Shown: piece by piece, positions 12,271-23,945 of the stretch
Layout: the number at the start of each line of letters is the position of its first letter
Numbering within the stretch: position 1 is the stretch's first letter
Assembly (NCBI GenBank): GCA_013398615.1
Contig: VZSR01001854.1
Location: 10,404,063-10,468,062, forward strand
DNA length: 64,000 bases
Origin: Brachypodius melanocephalos
Lineage: Eukaryota; Chordata; Aves; Passeriformes; Pycnonotidae
Direction: 5' to 3'
Program-made: the position numbers and the translations under genes
The notes under the pieces: generated by a model
The model's database searches: none
What the model was told of the DNA's origin: nothing
Seen by the model: the letters and a program-made list of their open reading frames with translations, nothing else

Positions 12271-13011
12271 ACAGAACCATAGAACCATAGAATCATTTAG
12301 ATTGGGAAAATGCCATTGTGTCTATCTGTTAACCTAACACTACAAAGGCCACCACAAAATCATTTCCCTAAGCATCACATCTACACATCTTCTAAACATC
12401 TCCAAGGACATTGACTCCCCACTTCCCTGGGCAGCTTGTTCCAATGCCTGATAGCCCTTTCAATGAAGAAAATTTTCCTAATCTTTAGTGCAGTCCTCCC
12501 GGAGTACAGTTTGAATCTGTATCCTCTTTACCCATATTTTGTTACTTGTGGAAAGAGACCTACCCCCAGCTCACTGAAATCTACTTTCAAGTAATTGTAG
12601 AGAGTGATAAGACCTCCCTGAGTATCCTTTTTTGCAGGCTTCAGTTCCCACAGATGTTCCTCATAAAATTTGTGCTCCAGACCCTTTACCAGCTCTGTTG
12701 CCCTTCTCTAGACACAGTTCAACACCTTAATCTTCTTGTACTGAAGGGCTCAAAGACGAACACAGGGTCTAAGCTGTGACCTTACCAGGCTGGGTACAGA
12801 GGGATGGTCACTGTCCCATTCCTGATGGCTGCACTAATTTTGATACAAACCGTGATGTCATTGTCCTTCTTGGACACCTGGGCACGTGCTGGCTCATGTT
12901 CAGCAAGCTGTTGATCAGAACCATTTTCCTCTCATCAGTTTTTCAGACACTCTTCTCCAAACTTATGTTGTTTCTTGGGGTCATTGTGACCCAAACACAG
13001 GACACTTTATA
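12271..13011 (-). mobile_element. CR1 LINE 3' part inserted in another CR1
   Basis: It starts with a repeated AGAACCATAG/AGAATCATTTAG tail, the reverse complement of the CR1 3' terminal repeats. The 3' UTR follows: 'ggacattgactccccacttccctgggcagcttgttcc', here split in two for length, then the 'tgttcagcaagctgttgatcagaacc' region. It ends at a 'ggggtcattgtgacccaa' block from the end of the pol region. The element is 5' truncated, as most CR1 copies are. The host CR1 frame is continuous on both sides, so this copy inserted later than the host copy. No coding potential remains. Confidence 0.9.
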
Positions 13012-13705
13012 ACCTGTGAAAAAATTACTTGCCTGACAGGTGAGGGCAAAGAAGTGGATACTGTTTACTTGAACTTCAGTCAGGCCTGTGACCCTGTCTG
13101 GTAAGATAACAAAATATGGGCAGGATGAGCAGTGAGGTTAATTGAAAAGTATCTAAACAGCTAGGGTCCGAGGGTGGTGATCAGTGGCAGAAAGTCTAGT
13201 TTGAGGCCATTTCTGGGAAACCTCAGTACAAAAGAGACATGGACATACTCAAAAGAATCCAACAAAGGACTACCAGGATAGTTAGGAGACCTGAAGTATC
13301 TCACATATAAGAACAAGAGAGAGCTAGGACTGTTCACTCTGGAAAAGAGAAGGCTTAGGAGGGTGAATCTTGTCAATGTATCTAAAAATCTTAGGTAAAG
13401 ACCTTAGGGAACAGTTCATGGAAGACAGACCTAGACTCTTCAGTGGCGCCCAAAGGCAGCAGGCACATGCTGAACCGCAAAAAGTTCCTTCTCAACATAG
13501 GAAACACTTTTTCACTTTGACAGTGGTGAAACACCAGTACAGGCTGGCCAGAGAGATGGAATCTCCATCTTCAGAGATATTCAAAAGCTATTTGAATGTG
13601 GTCCTGGTCAATCTGCTCTAGATGACTCTGCTTGAGCAAGGGGTTCAACCCAGTGACCTCTAGAATTTCCTTCCAAGTTAATGTGATCCTGTGGTTCTGT
13701 GAAAG
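13012..13705 (+). pseudogene. CR1 right part of the split copy, pol remnant and 3' UTR
   Basis: The reading frame continues from 13,012 as a GEGKEVDTVYLNFSQACD block, a form of the CR1 palm motif GRAVDVVYLDFSKAFD, and is soon interrupted. At about 13,205 a deletion of several hundred bases relative to a normal CR1 joins the pol region to the late 'agagacatggacatact' segment; the catalytic YADD-type box is lost in it. The rest is 3' UTR, with blocks such as 'gtgaaacaccagtacaggctggcc' and a decayed 'gatcctgtggttctgtga' tail ending near 13,700. Confidence 0.88.
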
Positions 13706-15599
13706 CCTTTTCTTGAATTATTAGCAGCACATAATTGACAAGTGGTCTGTGCACAAGAATTTCAAGATCAGTATCTGCAATATAACAGATAGCCAATGCT
13801 ACAGAACACTTAAATACAATTAACAGCCCTGTGCAAGTTTTTGAACTTTTATTGTAGATAATTCCCAAAAGCTCTAATTCCATAGGCACATGGAGTTCTG
13901 GACACTCACACATGAACACATTCAGACCAGCTGTGGGAACAGGCTCTTCCACTGTGGTAATTCCCTTGGAACTGTTTGACTCTGGTGATGGTTGTCTTCA
14001 TCATTGTCAGCTTTGAGGCACAGACCACCATATATAGACAGTTTTGGTCTCCAGTTAAATGCAAAGGTAAGATCCTGTTCCTGTCCTAATATCTGCTGGT
14101 ACTGAGGCTATACATGCAATATTGGAACACGACAACTGCTGACAATATTCATCCTTTATCGCATCTCTGTGGTAATCTGTCACAGTTTACGTAGCCCCAA
14201 TGAAGTAACTCTTCATATACATTCCACAAATAGATCGTGTGACCGCTTTCCCTTTTTTTTAAATCAAAAATGAGGACTTTAACAAAACATATTAAGTGTA
14301 TATGCTAAACAGGACAATTGCTGGAATCAGTAAACAGCAGCAGGAACAGTAGAGACAGCAGCAGTTGTTTTCAGCTGCCTGAGACTTATGCAAGAGAGGT
14401 CCAGGGTAATATGATTCTGCTGTATTTTCTGAACTGCCTGGTAGAAGTAAGAAGACAAATTCTCAAGGCCAAGGCAAAGCAGCTTTGATCATCTCTCTCC
14501 CTAATGAGGTTTTTAATGAAACACCCTATGAAAAAAGTGTGCCAGAAAAAACACCCTCACCTCTACTTATACTTCAAGAACAAGCTTATTTTCTTGTTGC
14601 CATTGGCTGACTTGCATAAAGCAGTGGAAAGCAATGGTTGAGCCTCATCATGTACCCTTGATCAATAAGCTCAAAAAACCCTGAAAGCAGTCTATAGTGT
14701 GAGTCTGTAATTTTTAACCCACTGCAAACCCATGAAGGCCAAAATCCTGTAGCTTGGGATTCAATCTGTAGGACTGATAGAGGTAAAAGTTATTTTTCTG
14801 TGCTGAAAGTGTTAACCATGAAGTGCCACAATCCTGAACTGCAGCTTTACTGACCTCTGTCCTGGAAACCAAGAGTTTTGTGCCTTTTGTCCAAAGGACA
14901 CTGCGGTCGACAAAGCTAGTCACCTCCAAAAGACAGACACAGAGCCAGAGTGTTGGGCAGGGGACTGCGGGGCTTGACACAGGCAGGCAGTTGAACAACC
15001 ATAAAACCATGGCTGAAAAGCAAAAAGCAAATTTGTTTCACTACCCCACTAACCAGAGGATCCCAGAGGTGACACACAAATGGCAAGGCAGGCACCATCA
15101 GGCTCAATCCATCCTGATGGGGAGGTGGGCCTGCTGTTGGCACAAATTCATCAAAGATCCCCATGTGTAGTTTACCACCATTCTGTGATATTCTCTGAGC
15201 CTTTTCATGATCTTTGAGCTCTGATCTTCTCTCTCCTATGACAGGGAGTCTCTCTAAGAACATCCATATTACCTATACAAACAGATTTTACTTCTCAAAA
15301 CAGAGAGAGGATAAACAGCAGTAGGCATACTATATGGGGTTTTGCACACTGTTATTCTCCAGGCCTTGGCATTCTCAGCTGCAAGGTCACTTGAACAAGT
15401 CTACCATCCTTCTCGCCACTCTTTTGCTTTTAACCCTTTCCTGGCAACAAGGAGCAAGCAAGTATTCAACCGTGAGAATTGCTGAGTTCTTTTGATTTTA
15501 ATGTTCTTGAGTACATGAACCTGCCTGGACTGAGAATGCAGCAGGCAAGACTCCCCTAGGAGTCCTTTTTCCAATCCTCACAAAAGGGCCTTGGCAGAC
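13706..15599. other. Unique DNA, including a GC-richer block of unknown nature
   Basis: No known repeat is recognised. The segment 14,700-15,260 is less AT-rich than its surroundings and carries overlapping open frames on both strands (96 to 115 codons). None has a motif I recognise, and their overlap on both strands suggests a composition effect. It could be an old repeat that I do not know, or a decayed exon. Confidence 0.45.
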
Positions 15600-15676
15600 T
15601 TTTTTTTTTTTTTTTTTTTAACCATTATTTAAAACACGAAGTCAATCTGTCTGGGTTTGTTTTGTTTGTTTGTTTT
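15600..15676. repeat. T20 tract followed by GTTT repeats
   Basis: T run at 15,600-15,619 and a GTTTGTTTG tract at about 15,655-15,676. These are simple repeats. Confidence 0.9.
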
Positions 15677-16429
15677 TTCCCCACAATGACAGAAGCAGTT
15701 ATATTCACTCATATCAGGATATGAGGCAGCCAGATGTAATTACTCCTGCAAATTTCCAAAGGCTTGAATAGATAATAATAAAATATTACAGAATAGACAT
15801 GGATATAAGAGGAGCAGCACAAGCTGTAACTGCAGGACTACTCCTAAGGTGGAGTCTCTCTGATCTCTGCTACTATCAACATAGTGAAAATTAAGCATTC
15901 AACAGAAGCAGACTCTGACTCCTCCTATTCTCTTTTCCCCATCTGAGGCTTCATATAAGATCCCTGGATGAGTAATTCCATGACTGCACATTTAGGTGAT
16001 CATATGCCACTTCTCACTCCCCAGATCTACTGAAACGTTTCTGATGCTTCAAAGGATGTTGCAAAGGAAGGGGAGGCTGAGAAGTTACTCTGGGCTCTGA
16101 AAGCACATCTCTATATGGTTTCAAACTGCCAATTTTTTACATAAATTTAGTACTGAATCACTATCCCCTGGTCATAAAGTTTCAGGGGGCCAAGAGCGAA
16201 TCAGCAGATGTGCCAGTCAGTGACATGGTTTTATCCAAAGTCTTCAAGTTCTTGCATGAGAACTATGTATTTCTCACCCATGAATATTCTGGATAAAACA
16301 GATTTGTGTGGGAAATATTCTTAAGCATCTCTAAAACCTGGAGACACAGTAGTAAACCCTGTATGCCACTCATGTTTTGACTTCCTCCCCACCAGATATT
16401 GGATATACCAAAAAAAAGCCTGACAAAAT
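15677..16429. other. Unique non-coding DNA
   Basis: No gene, repeat family or structural RNA is recognised. Confidence 0.5.
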
Positions 16430-16645
16430 ATATAGAATCAGAAAATCATAGCATTGTTTAAACTGGAAAAGAACTTTGAGTTTACCCAGTCCAACTGTTA
16501 ACTAACACTGCCAAGTTCACCATTAAACCATGTCCCTCAGTGCCCCATGTACACAAATACCTCCAGGGATGGTGACTCACCAACTCCCTCAGGCTTGACA
16601 GCCCTTTTGGCAAAAAACTTTTCCAAATAGCCAATCTAAATAGAC
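16430..16645 (-). mobile_element. Short CR1 3' end, minus strand
   Basis: It begins with AGAATCAGAAAATCATAG, a decayed reverse complement of the CR1 tail. It continues with 'aactggaaaagaactttgag', 'ccaactgttaactaacactg' and 'ctccagggatggtgactc' blocks of a CR1 3' UTR, and breaks off near 16,640. It is about 215 bp long and shows the usual heavy 5' truncation. Confidence 0.85.
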
Positions 16646-17920
16646 ATTAAACTATTTCGGGATCTCTCCCAAAGATGTTATACATAGACTTATATTCCAG
16701 AGTCTACATCACTTACAGTATTATTTCATTACACAATGCCTAAATGGAATTATGTAATTACAGATAGGAATTTCATTTTAAAAGCTAAATGAAAGATTGC
16801 ACTGCAGTAGACTGCAATTTGGAAAAAGATACATGCCACTAGTAAAAAGATAATAGTGTTTGGTGAGAAGCATTAAGTTAATCTGATTAAACTTAACTTT
16901 ATTGGTTTTAGGAAGCAACATAAATCATTTAATCCTTCTCAGTAAAATAATAGTGATTAACAAAACACTGTTTGTTGATGGCTTCCTAATCTATTACTCA
17001 CAGAAGCAAGTAAAAAGAGAAGTAAAATTAACTGTTTTAAGGATTCCTGTCTGAAGATATGTTTGAAAAATACCTAGGAAAGTAATCATCTAAATTCTGG
17101 CAAATACTAGGTAAGACTGATACTTTCCTTGCAGTTTAGATAAATATTTGCCACTTTATTACTCTTCTGCCTGACAGTGGTACTGCACTGTAACAATGAT
17201 GGATGATAGCTATCTATTTATTTATCCACTGGGAAATATAGACTTACCAAATCGTAGTCCTGGGACAGGGAAAGGGATAAAAACGAAAATTCAAGAACTT
17301 TATCAAATGTCAGACTCAAAATTATAAATTCCAGAGCCTTTTTTTTTTTACAACTCTACATTGGCACGGGACAAATAGAAGATGTATGAACAAACTCGAA
17401 ACACATATAATTAAAAAATATCTAGTTCTGTAATGGATCAAATCAATCTACCTGAAAGTTTTTCCTTACAGAAAACATGCTGAGCACAACAGGCTGTGGG
17501 AGGTGCCATGACAGTGTGAGAACTTCACATTCAAAGCATCACTGTAATGTTAAAACTTGGAATACAAAACCAAAACAAAAAAAATTCCTCCCCCACCTCC
17601 ATCATGCCCAAAAACTTTTCAGACCATTCAAAGAGACAGTAAATATCAACAAGCACAGGAAGCAAGACAATGTTGCTGACGTGCATATTGCTCAGAAGCA
17701 TGATGAAATAGGAAGAGAAAGTCAGGAAAACTCTGGACAACCTATATGTCACACTGGTATGTTGAATTGCTTATGTATATAATGAAAGAGAAATTTTGGA
17801 TATTCTTTGTGGCAAGTTACATTCCCCAAATTTTTGTATGCTAATTGGAAATGGCTTTAATTCATACAAATTACTTATATTTTCATTAAATTGCAAGTAC
17901 CCAGCATCAAGATCTTAACC
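16646..17920. other. Unique AT-rich DNA
   Basis: No repeat family is recognised. A 101-codon frame at 17,477-17,782 is overlapped by a frame on the other strand and has no motif. A T10 tract lies at about 17,340. Confidence 0.5.
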
Positions 17921-17924
17921 ATTA

Positions 17925-18425
17925 ACAGGAAAAGAAGGGTAGTTGTAAAAGAAGACTCCCTTCCACGGGAACAAAGGGCCCAATATGAAGACTGGACACA
18001 ACTTACAGGGAAGTCTGCTGTCTCCTAGGAGCATAGATAAGGGACACTGGAAAACTCTCAAGTCTACCGAGGCCCTCTGATTACTATGATTACTATCCAC
18101 TATTATGGATGGCAATGATGAAATGACAAAGACAAGTTCAGGGCAATCAAAAGAAACTTCAGGGTCATGTAATGATTGGTAGAGGGATCCGGAGCATAGG
18201 TAGTGATTTTCTCTATTCTTCCAGGAACAAGGAATAATATTGATAGGAGTAGGCAGACCTATCCAGTCAATGCATGGCTCTGAGGTTGATGCCAATGGAA
18301 AAATCTGGGATTTGTCGACCATGGAATGATCTATTTAACACTTGATTGACTGACACCTGAAAGAATGCACTTGTCTCAGAGGAGAAAAAGAGTTTTAGCA
18401 CAGGAGCTAGCAGGGCTCATTGACA
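17925..18425 (+). pseudogene. CR1 upstream region (ORF1/5' part), decayed
   Basis: Segments such as 'tcatgtaatgattggtagagg', 'ggaacaaggaataatattgatagg', 'attgactgacacctgaaag' and 'gttttagcacaggagctagcaggg' resemble the part of avian CR1 that precedes the endonuclease frame. It is contiguous with, and in the same orientation as, the endonuclease segment that follows. The left border is uncertain. No intact ORF1 frame is present. The call rests on remembered consensus features. Confidence 0.6.
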
Positions 18426-19720
18426 GAGCTGGAGGCTAACTTGGAAGCGGGGGAAGGGACAAAACCAGGCTTGCCAGTGATGAGTGATAGCATGGTGTGC
18501 CAAAAGGAAAGAAGGACTGTTGGGATCCCTCAGTCATGAAGTGTTGGCTGTGTTGACTGCAAAGTACCACACCTGAAATGTTTCTACCAGTTTGTGCTGC
18601 TTGGGGAACAAACAAGAAGAGCTCGAGGCTTTGGTGTGGTCCCAGAGACATGTGATCATTGGCATAAGTGAAACCTGGTGGGATGAGTCCTGAGACTGGA
18701 GTGCCCTGTTGGATGGTTACAGGCACTTCAGGAGGGATAGGCGGGGCAGAAGAGGCAGAAGGATGGCATTGTATGTAATAGAAGGGGTAAAATGTATCAA
18801 ACTCAAAGCTGGCAATGGCACTATTGAGAGCATCTGGATAAGAATGAAAGGACAAATACTTCAGATGCCATCGTGGGAGTCTAGTATAGATCCCCTAGCC
18901 AGGACACTGACAAATTATTCTTTAAGGAACCAAGGCACACTTCGAAGACAGCGGTCTTGGGAATCCAGAGAAGTCCCTGATAACTGGAAGCTGGAAAACA
19001 TTGTCCTGATTTTCAAGAAGGGCATGGAGGAGGACCCCAGAAACTACAGGCCTGTCAGTTTCTCATCAGTGGCTGGTAAACTTATGGAGAAGATTATCCT
19101 GGGAGGTATTGAAAAACACCTGAAAGACAATGCAGTCATTGATCACAGCCAGCACAGCTTCATGAGAGGGAAGTCCTGCTTACCAAACCTGAATTTTACG
19201 ACAAAGTAACCCACTTCAAGGGAAGCCAGTTGATGTGATGATTTTGGATTTCAATACTGTCTCCTGCAGAATCCATCTAGACAGAATTTCCAGCAGCTGG
19301 ATAAACACAGCTGGATAAACATATCATGTGATAGGTGGGCAACTGGCTCACAGGTCAGGTCAAAGGGTCATACTGAATGGGGTGAAATCATACTGGAAAC
19401 CTGTCACTAGTGGGGTTCAGCAGAACTCCATCTTCAATCCTGTGCTCTTCAACAACTTCATAAATGACATGAATGCAGGACTGGAAAACTAAGCAAGTTT
19501 GCGGATGACAAAAGCTAGGACCAGCTGCTGACACTTTTGAGAGACCTGGACAAATTGGAGGGCTGGGCAATCACTGACCATAAGAAGTTTAACAAGGAAA
19601 ATTGTCAGATTTTGCACTGGGATGGGGCAAACCTGGACATATGGACAGAGCACCCTGGATGTATTCTGGAGAGCAGTGTGGCAGGAAGTGACCTGGGGGT
19701 CCTGGTTTAAGGAAAGTTGA
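18426..19720 (+). pseudogene. CR1 ORF2 remnant: endonuclease joined to reverse transcriptase
   Basis: At 18,650-18,700 the DNA reads as ISETWWDES, a form of the CR1 endonuclease motif ISETWWD, and the frame is then broken by a TGA. From 18,709 a 166-codon frame holds the endonuclease GYRHFRRDRRGRRG and ALYVIEGVKC blocks. It passes without a stop into the reverse transcriptase blocks VPDNWKLENIVLIFKKG and DPRNYRPVSFSSVAGKLMEKIIL. The DNA normally found between these domains is deleted, in frame. Further right, out of frame, a FADDK box (near 19,500) marks the catalytic palm site and keeps both aspartates. The segment runs into an N gap. Frameshifts, stops and deletions show it is not functional. 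Confidence 0.9.
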
Positions 19721-19820
19721 NNNNNNNNNNNNNNNNNNNNNNNNNNNNNNNNNNNNNNNNNNNNNNNNNNNNNNNNNNNNNNNNNNNNNNNNNNNNNNNN
19801 NNNNNNNNNNNNNNNNNNNN
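19721..19820. other. Assembly gap of 100 N
   Basis: Exactly 100 N inside the CR1 element. The round length suggests a placeholder of unknown true size. Confidence 0.98.
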
Positions 19821-20295
19821 AGCTCCCAGGGCAGCCAAAGAGATGCCCTGGGTTCCAACAGATGGTGAAGAGCCTTGAAGGGAAGCTGAATGAGGAACAG
19901 CTTCTGTTCAGCCTGGAGGAGACTGAGAGGAGACCCCACTGCAGTTACAATTTCCTCATGAGGGGAAGAGGAGGGGCAGGCACTGATCTCTGTTCTGTGG
20001 TGATCAGTGACAGGACCTGAGGGAAGGGCCTGAAGTTGTGTCAGGAGAGGTTTAGACTGAATATTAGAAAAGGTTTCTTCACCCATAGGGTGTTTGGGCA
20101 CTGGAACAGGCTCCCCAGGGCAGTGGTCACAGCACCAACCTGACAGAGTTCAAGAAACATTTGGACAGTGCTCACAGGCACGTGGTGTGACTCTTTTGGA
20201 GGTGGTGCTTTGCAGAGTCTGGAGTTCATTGGACTTCAGTGATCCTCGTGGGTCCCTTTTCACTTAGCTTATTCTGTGATTCTACAATTTTCTGA
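19821..20295 (+). mobile_element. CR1 3' end after the gap
   Basis: Same orientation as the element on the left of the gap. It contains the late-CR1 blocks 'agactgaatattagaaaaggtttcttcac', 'gggcactggaacaggctcccc' and 'gggcagtggtcacagcacc'. It ends with an ATTCTGTGATTCTACAA tail near 20,290. The element is probably one copy with the part left of the gap, spanning about 2.4 kb of what would be over 4 kb in a full CR1. Confidence 0.9.
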
Positions 20296-22912
20296 AGTAA
20301 AAAAGTGGGTTTTTTATAGTTCCAGATGATGACAATGAATAAATGCAGTATATACAAGAAGGAGATAGAAAAACATAGGGTTTGATACAGTGTGTAATGC
20401 CTAGTTTTCTCTTTTTTGTAACAGCACCAAGCTTATGGTACTAATTAATAATAACTGTTCAAAAATCATCTTTTTTTTGTTTCAACTTTGAGTCCACAGG
20501 TTCTTGAGAAATGCCACCACAAAGCATACATGAAATTTGAGAGTTATGAACTATTCTAACTCCACTTAAAAACTTTATTCATAGTTTCCTTTCCTAAAAT
20601 CATTTCAGTCTTATAGATGACTATTTTTCTTCTAATTAATGCCAGGCAATCTCCTTAAGTCCTTTGTTTTAATGTGTAAATTATTTGTCAGAGGTTTCTT
20701 TTCCACTTATGCAGGATTTTAAAAAAATCCCTTTTATGCATAATGAACTTTTATAATTGGCTGTCGCCTTAATTGAGAAATGATAATTTTAACGTTAGTG
20801 TTCTTTAGGGAGAATTGACCTGAAGTATCACACTTGAAGAGAATATGTTTCAGTCCTGTGTCATCTTCTGATTTATCATGGCAATTTTAAGTCTTGCATA
20901 ATTGTTTTGACGTAAAATTAGAAAAAATATGTTAATATTTCCATTGACTAGATAGTATAGCAGCTCCTGTGACGTTACTATGCATATCTATACGTACATA
21001 AATCACAGTAATTCTACTTTCCAGTCTCTAATCATGTCTGGCTGGGGGTTTAAGATTACCATTATCATTAATATTATTATTATATATATATAGCTTGGTA
21101 CTCAGACATGAAATACCACTATCCACAATTGGAAAGTCTAGAATCCTTCTAGATGTCCTTACCTACAGACTTATGGGTAAAATAAAGAGGAAGAAGTAGA
21201 GAAAGAAGATATTAATATACTAAAAATACCTTTCTTGACATATCTGTGTCTTGACTTGTCTCAAAGAATTGGTTCAGGACAAAGCTTTTTTATACTGTTT
21301 TATTACCAAAGAAACCAAGACTACTCTTTCCCATTACAGCTTTACCTACGACAATATGCGTGTCTCATTTGCCTTTTTTCCGTGTTTTATGTCCCTCTGT
21401 ATCTGCTAAAAAAGTTGATGGATACATTGTATACCATTAATCAGTTTGTAGACACATTCTGGCTGGTTATACTAATTTCTTCCTCTTTATTTAAGCATTT
21501 TTTGCTTTGTAAGGTTTTTAAAGAAGAACAATGCACTATTTGGAATTCAAACCTGTTTGAATTGGCTTTTGAGTACCAACATAATGCTAATAGCAACACC
21601 ATAATATTCATTATGGCATTACTATTTAGAGAGGGATGAACACATTGTGTATCTTCTTTTCTCCAAAGAGAAGACAGGTTAAAAGGAGAAAGGAATATTT
21701 TGGGGTAAAAAATTATCTCACAAAGAGAGAATTTTCAATTGTCCTGAAGATTTTTTTGTGAATACATTTATTTCTTTTGTTAAATTTCTGTCCTCAGACA
21801 GATTGTGTAAAAAAAATCACATAAAACAATGTTAAAATACATCTAAATACTATTTATTTTTTTCAGTCAGGTTTTACTTACACAATCTGTAACTGCTGGA
21901 AAGTAATAAGAGTTGTTTCCCACTAAGCTCCCTAGAATACAAACCCTTGCAAAACAATCATTCCCAAAGATTTGTCACAACTTATTCTTTGTACAAAAGA
22001 TTCTTTTTGTTGAGTTTATCGGAAGATCATTTAAAAGGCTTAAACTGATACAGCATGTTCAAGATCTGAAACTAAGTCTGCAGACAGACCCCCTGTGGGG
22101 ACTGTAAATGATTTGCAGATAGCTCTGCTTAACAGCTCTGTAACCAGTGGGGTCTCCGTTAAGTTAGAATAAAATTTACCATTCTTTTTGTAATGTTCAG
22201 TAAAGAAACATAAGTTTTACTTGATACTGTATGCTTATTTTTCTAAGATAACTTACTAGAGATTGGGAAAAAAATGACAACTTCAAATGTGAGCCTGACT
22301 CTTCTTATTTGCATAAGGAAGAAGCTTTTGAGCTGTCCCAACCTGCAGTGCGCAGGTTGAACCGTGAAATGGGCCACAAGAAGGGCTATGAAATGGTCAT
22401 CAGCAGTGAGGCAACAGCCTGTAGCTAGCTGTATTCCAGGCTTTAGTGGTGTGACTTGTTGATTAGCAGAGTTTGGAAATTTCTAATGAAGGAATAATAA
22501 GTTTAAATTCTTTTTTGCTTCAATTTTTCCTCATATTCTAGCTATTTTCTCCAATGTGTAAAAGAGGGTTTCTTCCATTCTCTGAGATTTTTTTGCCATC
22601 TCATAAATTTCTGTCTTATTAAAGCTATTGTACCAGGCAGTAGAGCTAGATTATAGAGCAAGGCTTATAGGGTGAACACTTTATGTGGTCAAACCCAAGC
22701 ATTTTTTGGGAACAAATTTGGCAGTAAAGCAGATCCTCCAAGCCATCATTTATCTGCTAAAGTGGGTCCTGTAATAGAAGCAGATTGTGGTCTCCTATTT
22801 ATCCTGCATGGGCATGTCTTAAAGCAGTACACAGTGGCTGCTACTCAGAACAGGAGTGGGTTGTTTTCTTTTTGTGGAGACTGGAATGCAGGAAATACTT
22901 TGACAGTAGTGC
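20296..22912. other. Unique AT-rich DNA
   Basis: No transposon is recognised. It includes ATT/TA repeats at about 21,060-21,092. A 134-codon frame at 21,235-21,639 is the longest one outside repeats. It begins at TTG, is rich in F, L, I and Y as AT-rich chance frames are, and has no recognised motif. The block 20,640-20,830 has the look of conserved non-coding DNA (see findings). Confidence 0.5.
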
Positions 22913-23438
22913 ATATCACAGAATCCCAGAATCATTAGGGTTGGCAGGGGACCTCATCTTATGGACCTCAGAGATCATCTAATCCAACCTGCATGCCAAG
23001 GTAAAGGTAAAGAAATTCTTCCTCATGTTGAGGTGGAACTACTTTTCTTTCAGTTTATGGTCACTGCTCCTCATCCTGTCACTGCACACCACTGAGAGGC
23101 CTTGCACATTCTCTTAACACTCACCTTCAAGATATTTATTTGCATTAATAAGATCCCTCCTCTCTTTTCTCTAGACTAAACAGGCCCAGCTCCTTCACTC
23201 TCTTCTCACATGAGAGGTGCTCCAGATCCCTCACCATATTTGTGACCCTCCATTGGACCCTCTTTCTTTAAGTCTTTTACTGAGGGGCCCAGAACTGGAC
23301 GCAATATTTCAGATGTGGTCTTATTCACACCAAGCAGAGATGCAAGATCCATTCCCTCCACCTGCTGACCACCAGCTTCCTGCTGCACCCCAGGGTACCA
23401 CTGGCCCTCCTGGCCACAAGGGCACTGTTGGCTCGTGG
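22913..23438 (-). mobile_element. CR1 3' UTR, minus strand
   Basis: It starts with CACAGAATCCCAGAATCATTAG, the reverse complement of the CR1 tail. It continues through 'gatcatctaatccaacctgc', a small internal deletion near 23,005, and then the 'ctcagatctcctt'-type, 'caggcccagctcc' and 'gggcccagaactgg' blocks. It joins the pol remnant on its right without a break. Confidence 0.92.
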
Positions 23439-23940
23439 TCAGCCTGTGACCGACCAAACTCCCAGGTCTTTCTCTGCAGAGCTCTTCTCCAATAGGTCAA
23501 GCCCCAACCTGTGCTGGTGCTTGGGGTTATTTCTCCCCAGGTGCAGGACGCTGCACTGGCCCTTGTTGAACCTTACTGGGTTTCTCTCTGCCCAAAAATT
23601 CAGCCTAGAATTCAGGTCCTGCTGAACGGCAGCACAGCCTTCAGGTGTATCAGCCACTCCCCTGACTTCTGTACCATCAGCAAACGTGCTCAGGGTACAT
23701 ACTATCCCTTTGTCCAGGTTGTTGATAAACTTGAATAAGACTGCAGTCAGCCTGATTCCTGGGAACACCACTGACTACACACCTCCAACTGGATTTTGTT
23801 GCTGATCACGACACTCCACAGCTCTGCCATTCAGCCAGTTCTTGATCCACCTCACTCTCCTTTTATCTAATTGACTTTCCTGAGCTAACCTGTGAGGATA
23901 TTATAGGTGACAGTGTCAAAAGCATTGCCAAAGAGGAGAC
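23439..23940 (-). pseudogene. CR1 reverse transcriptase C-terminal part, minus strand
   Basis: A 110-codon frame (23,771 down to 23,439) carries the CR1 blocks FINNLDKGI, then FADGTEVRGVADTPEGCAAVQ, NKGQCSVLHLGRNNPKHQHRLG and AEKDLGV. The catalytic FADD box is altered to FADG, so one of the two catalytic aspartates is gone. To the right, in another frame, LANAFDTVTYNIL (about 23,885-23,935) is a form of the SKAFDTVSHNIL palm motif. The element is 5' truncated near 23,945. It is the best preserved CR1 frame in the window but is not active. Confidence 0.92.
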
Positions 23941-23945
23941 AATAT

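Noticed and set aside
14916..15263. 115-codon minus-strand frame that could be a pseudogene
   Set aside because: No protein family recognised; listed only as a GC-richer block.
19589..20101. 170-codon minus-strand frame across the N gap
   Set aside because: It includes unknown bases and lies antisense to a CR1 element.
21235..21639. 134-codon frame outside repeats
   Set aside because: It starts at TTG, is rich in residues coded by AT-rich codons, and shows no motif or splice context. A frame of this size is expected by chance in 64 kb of AT-rich DNA.
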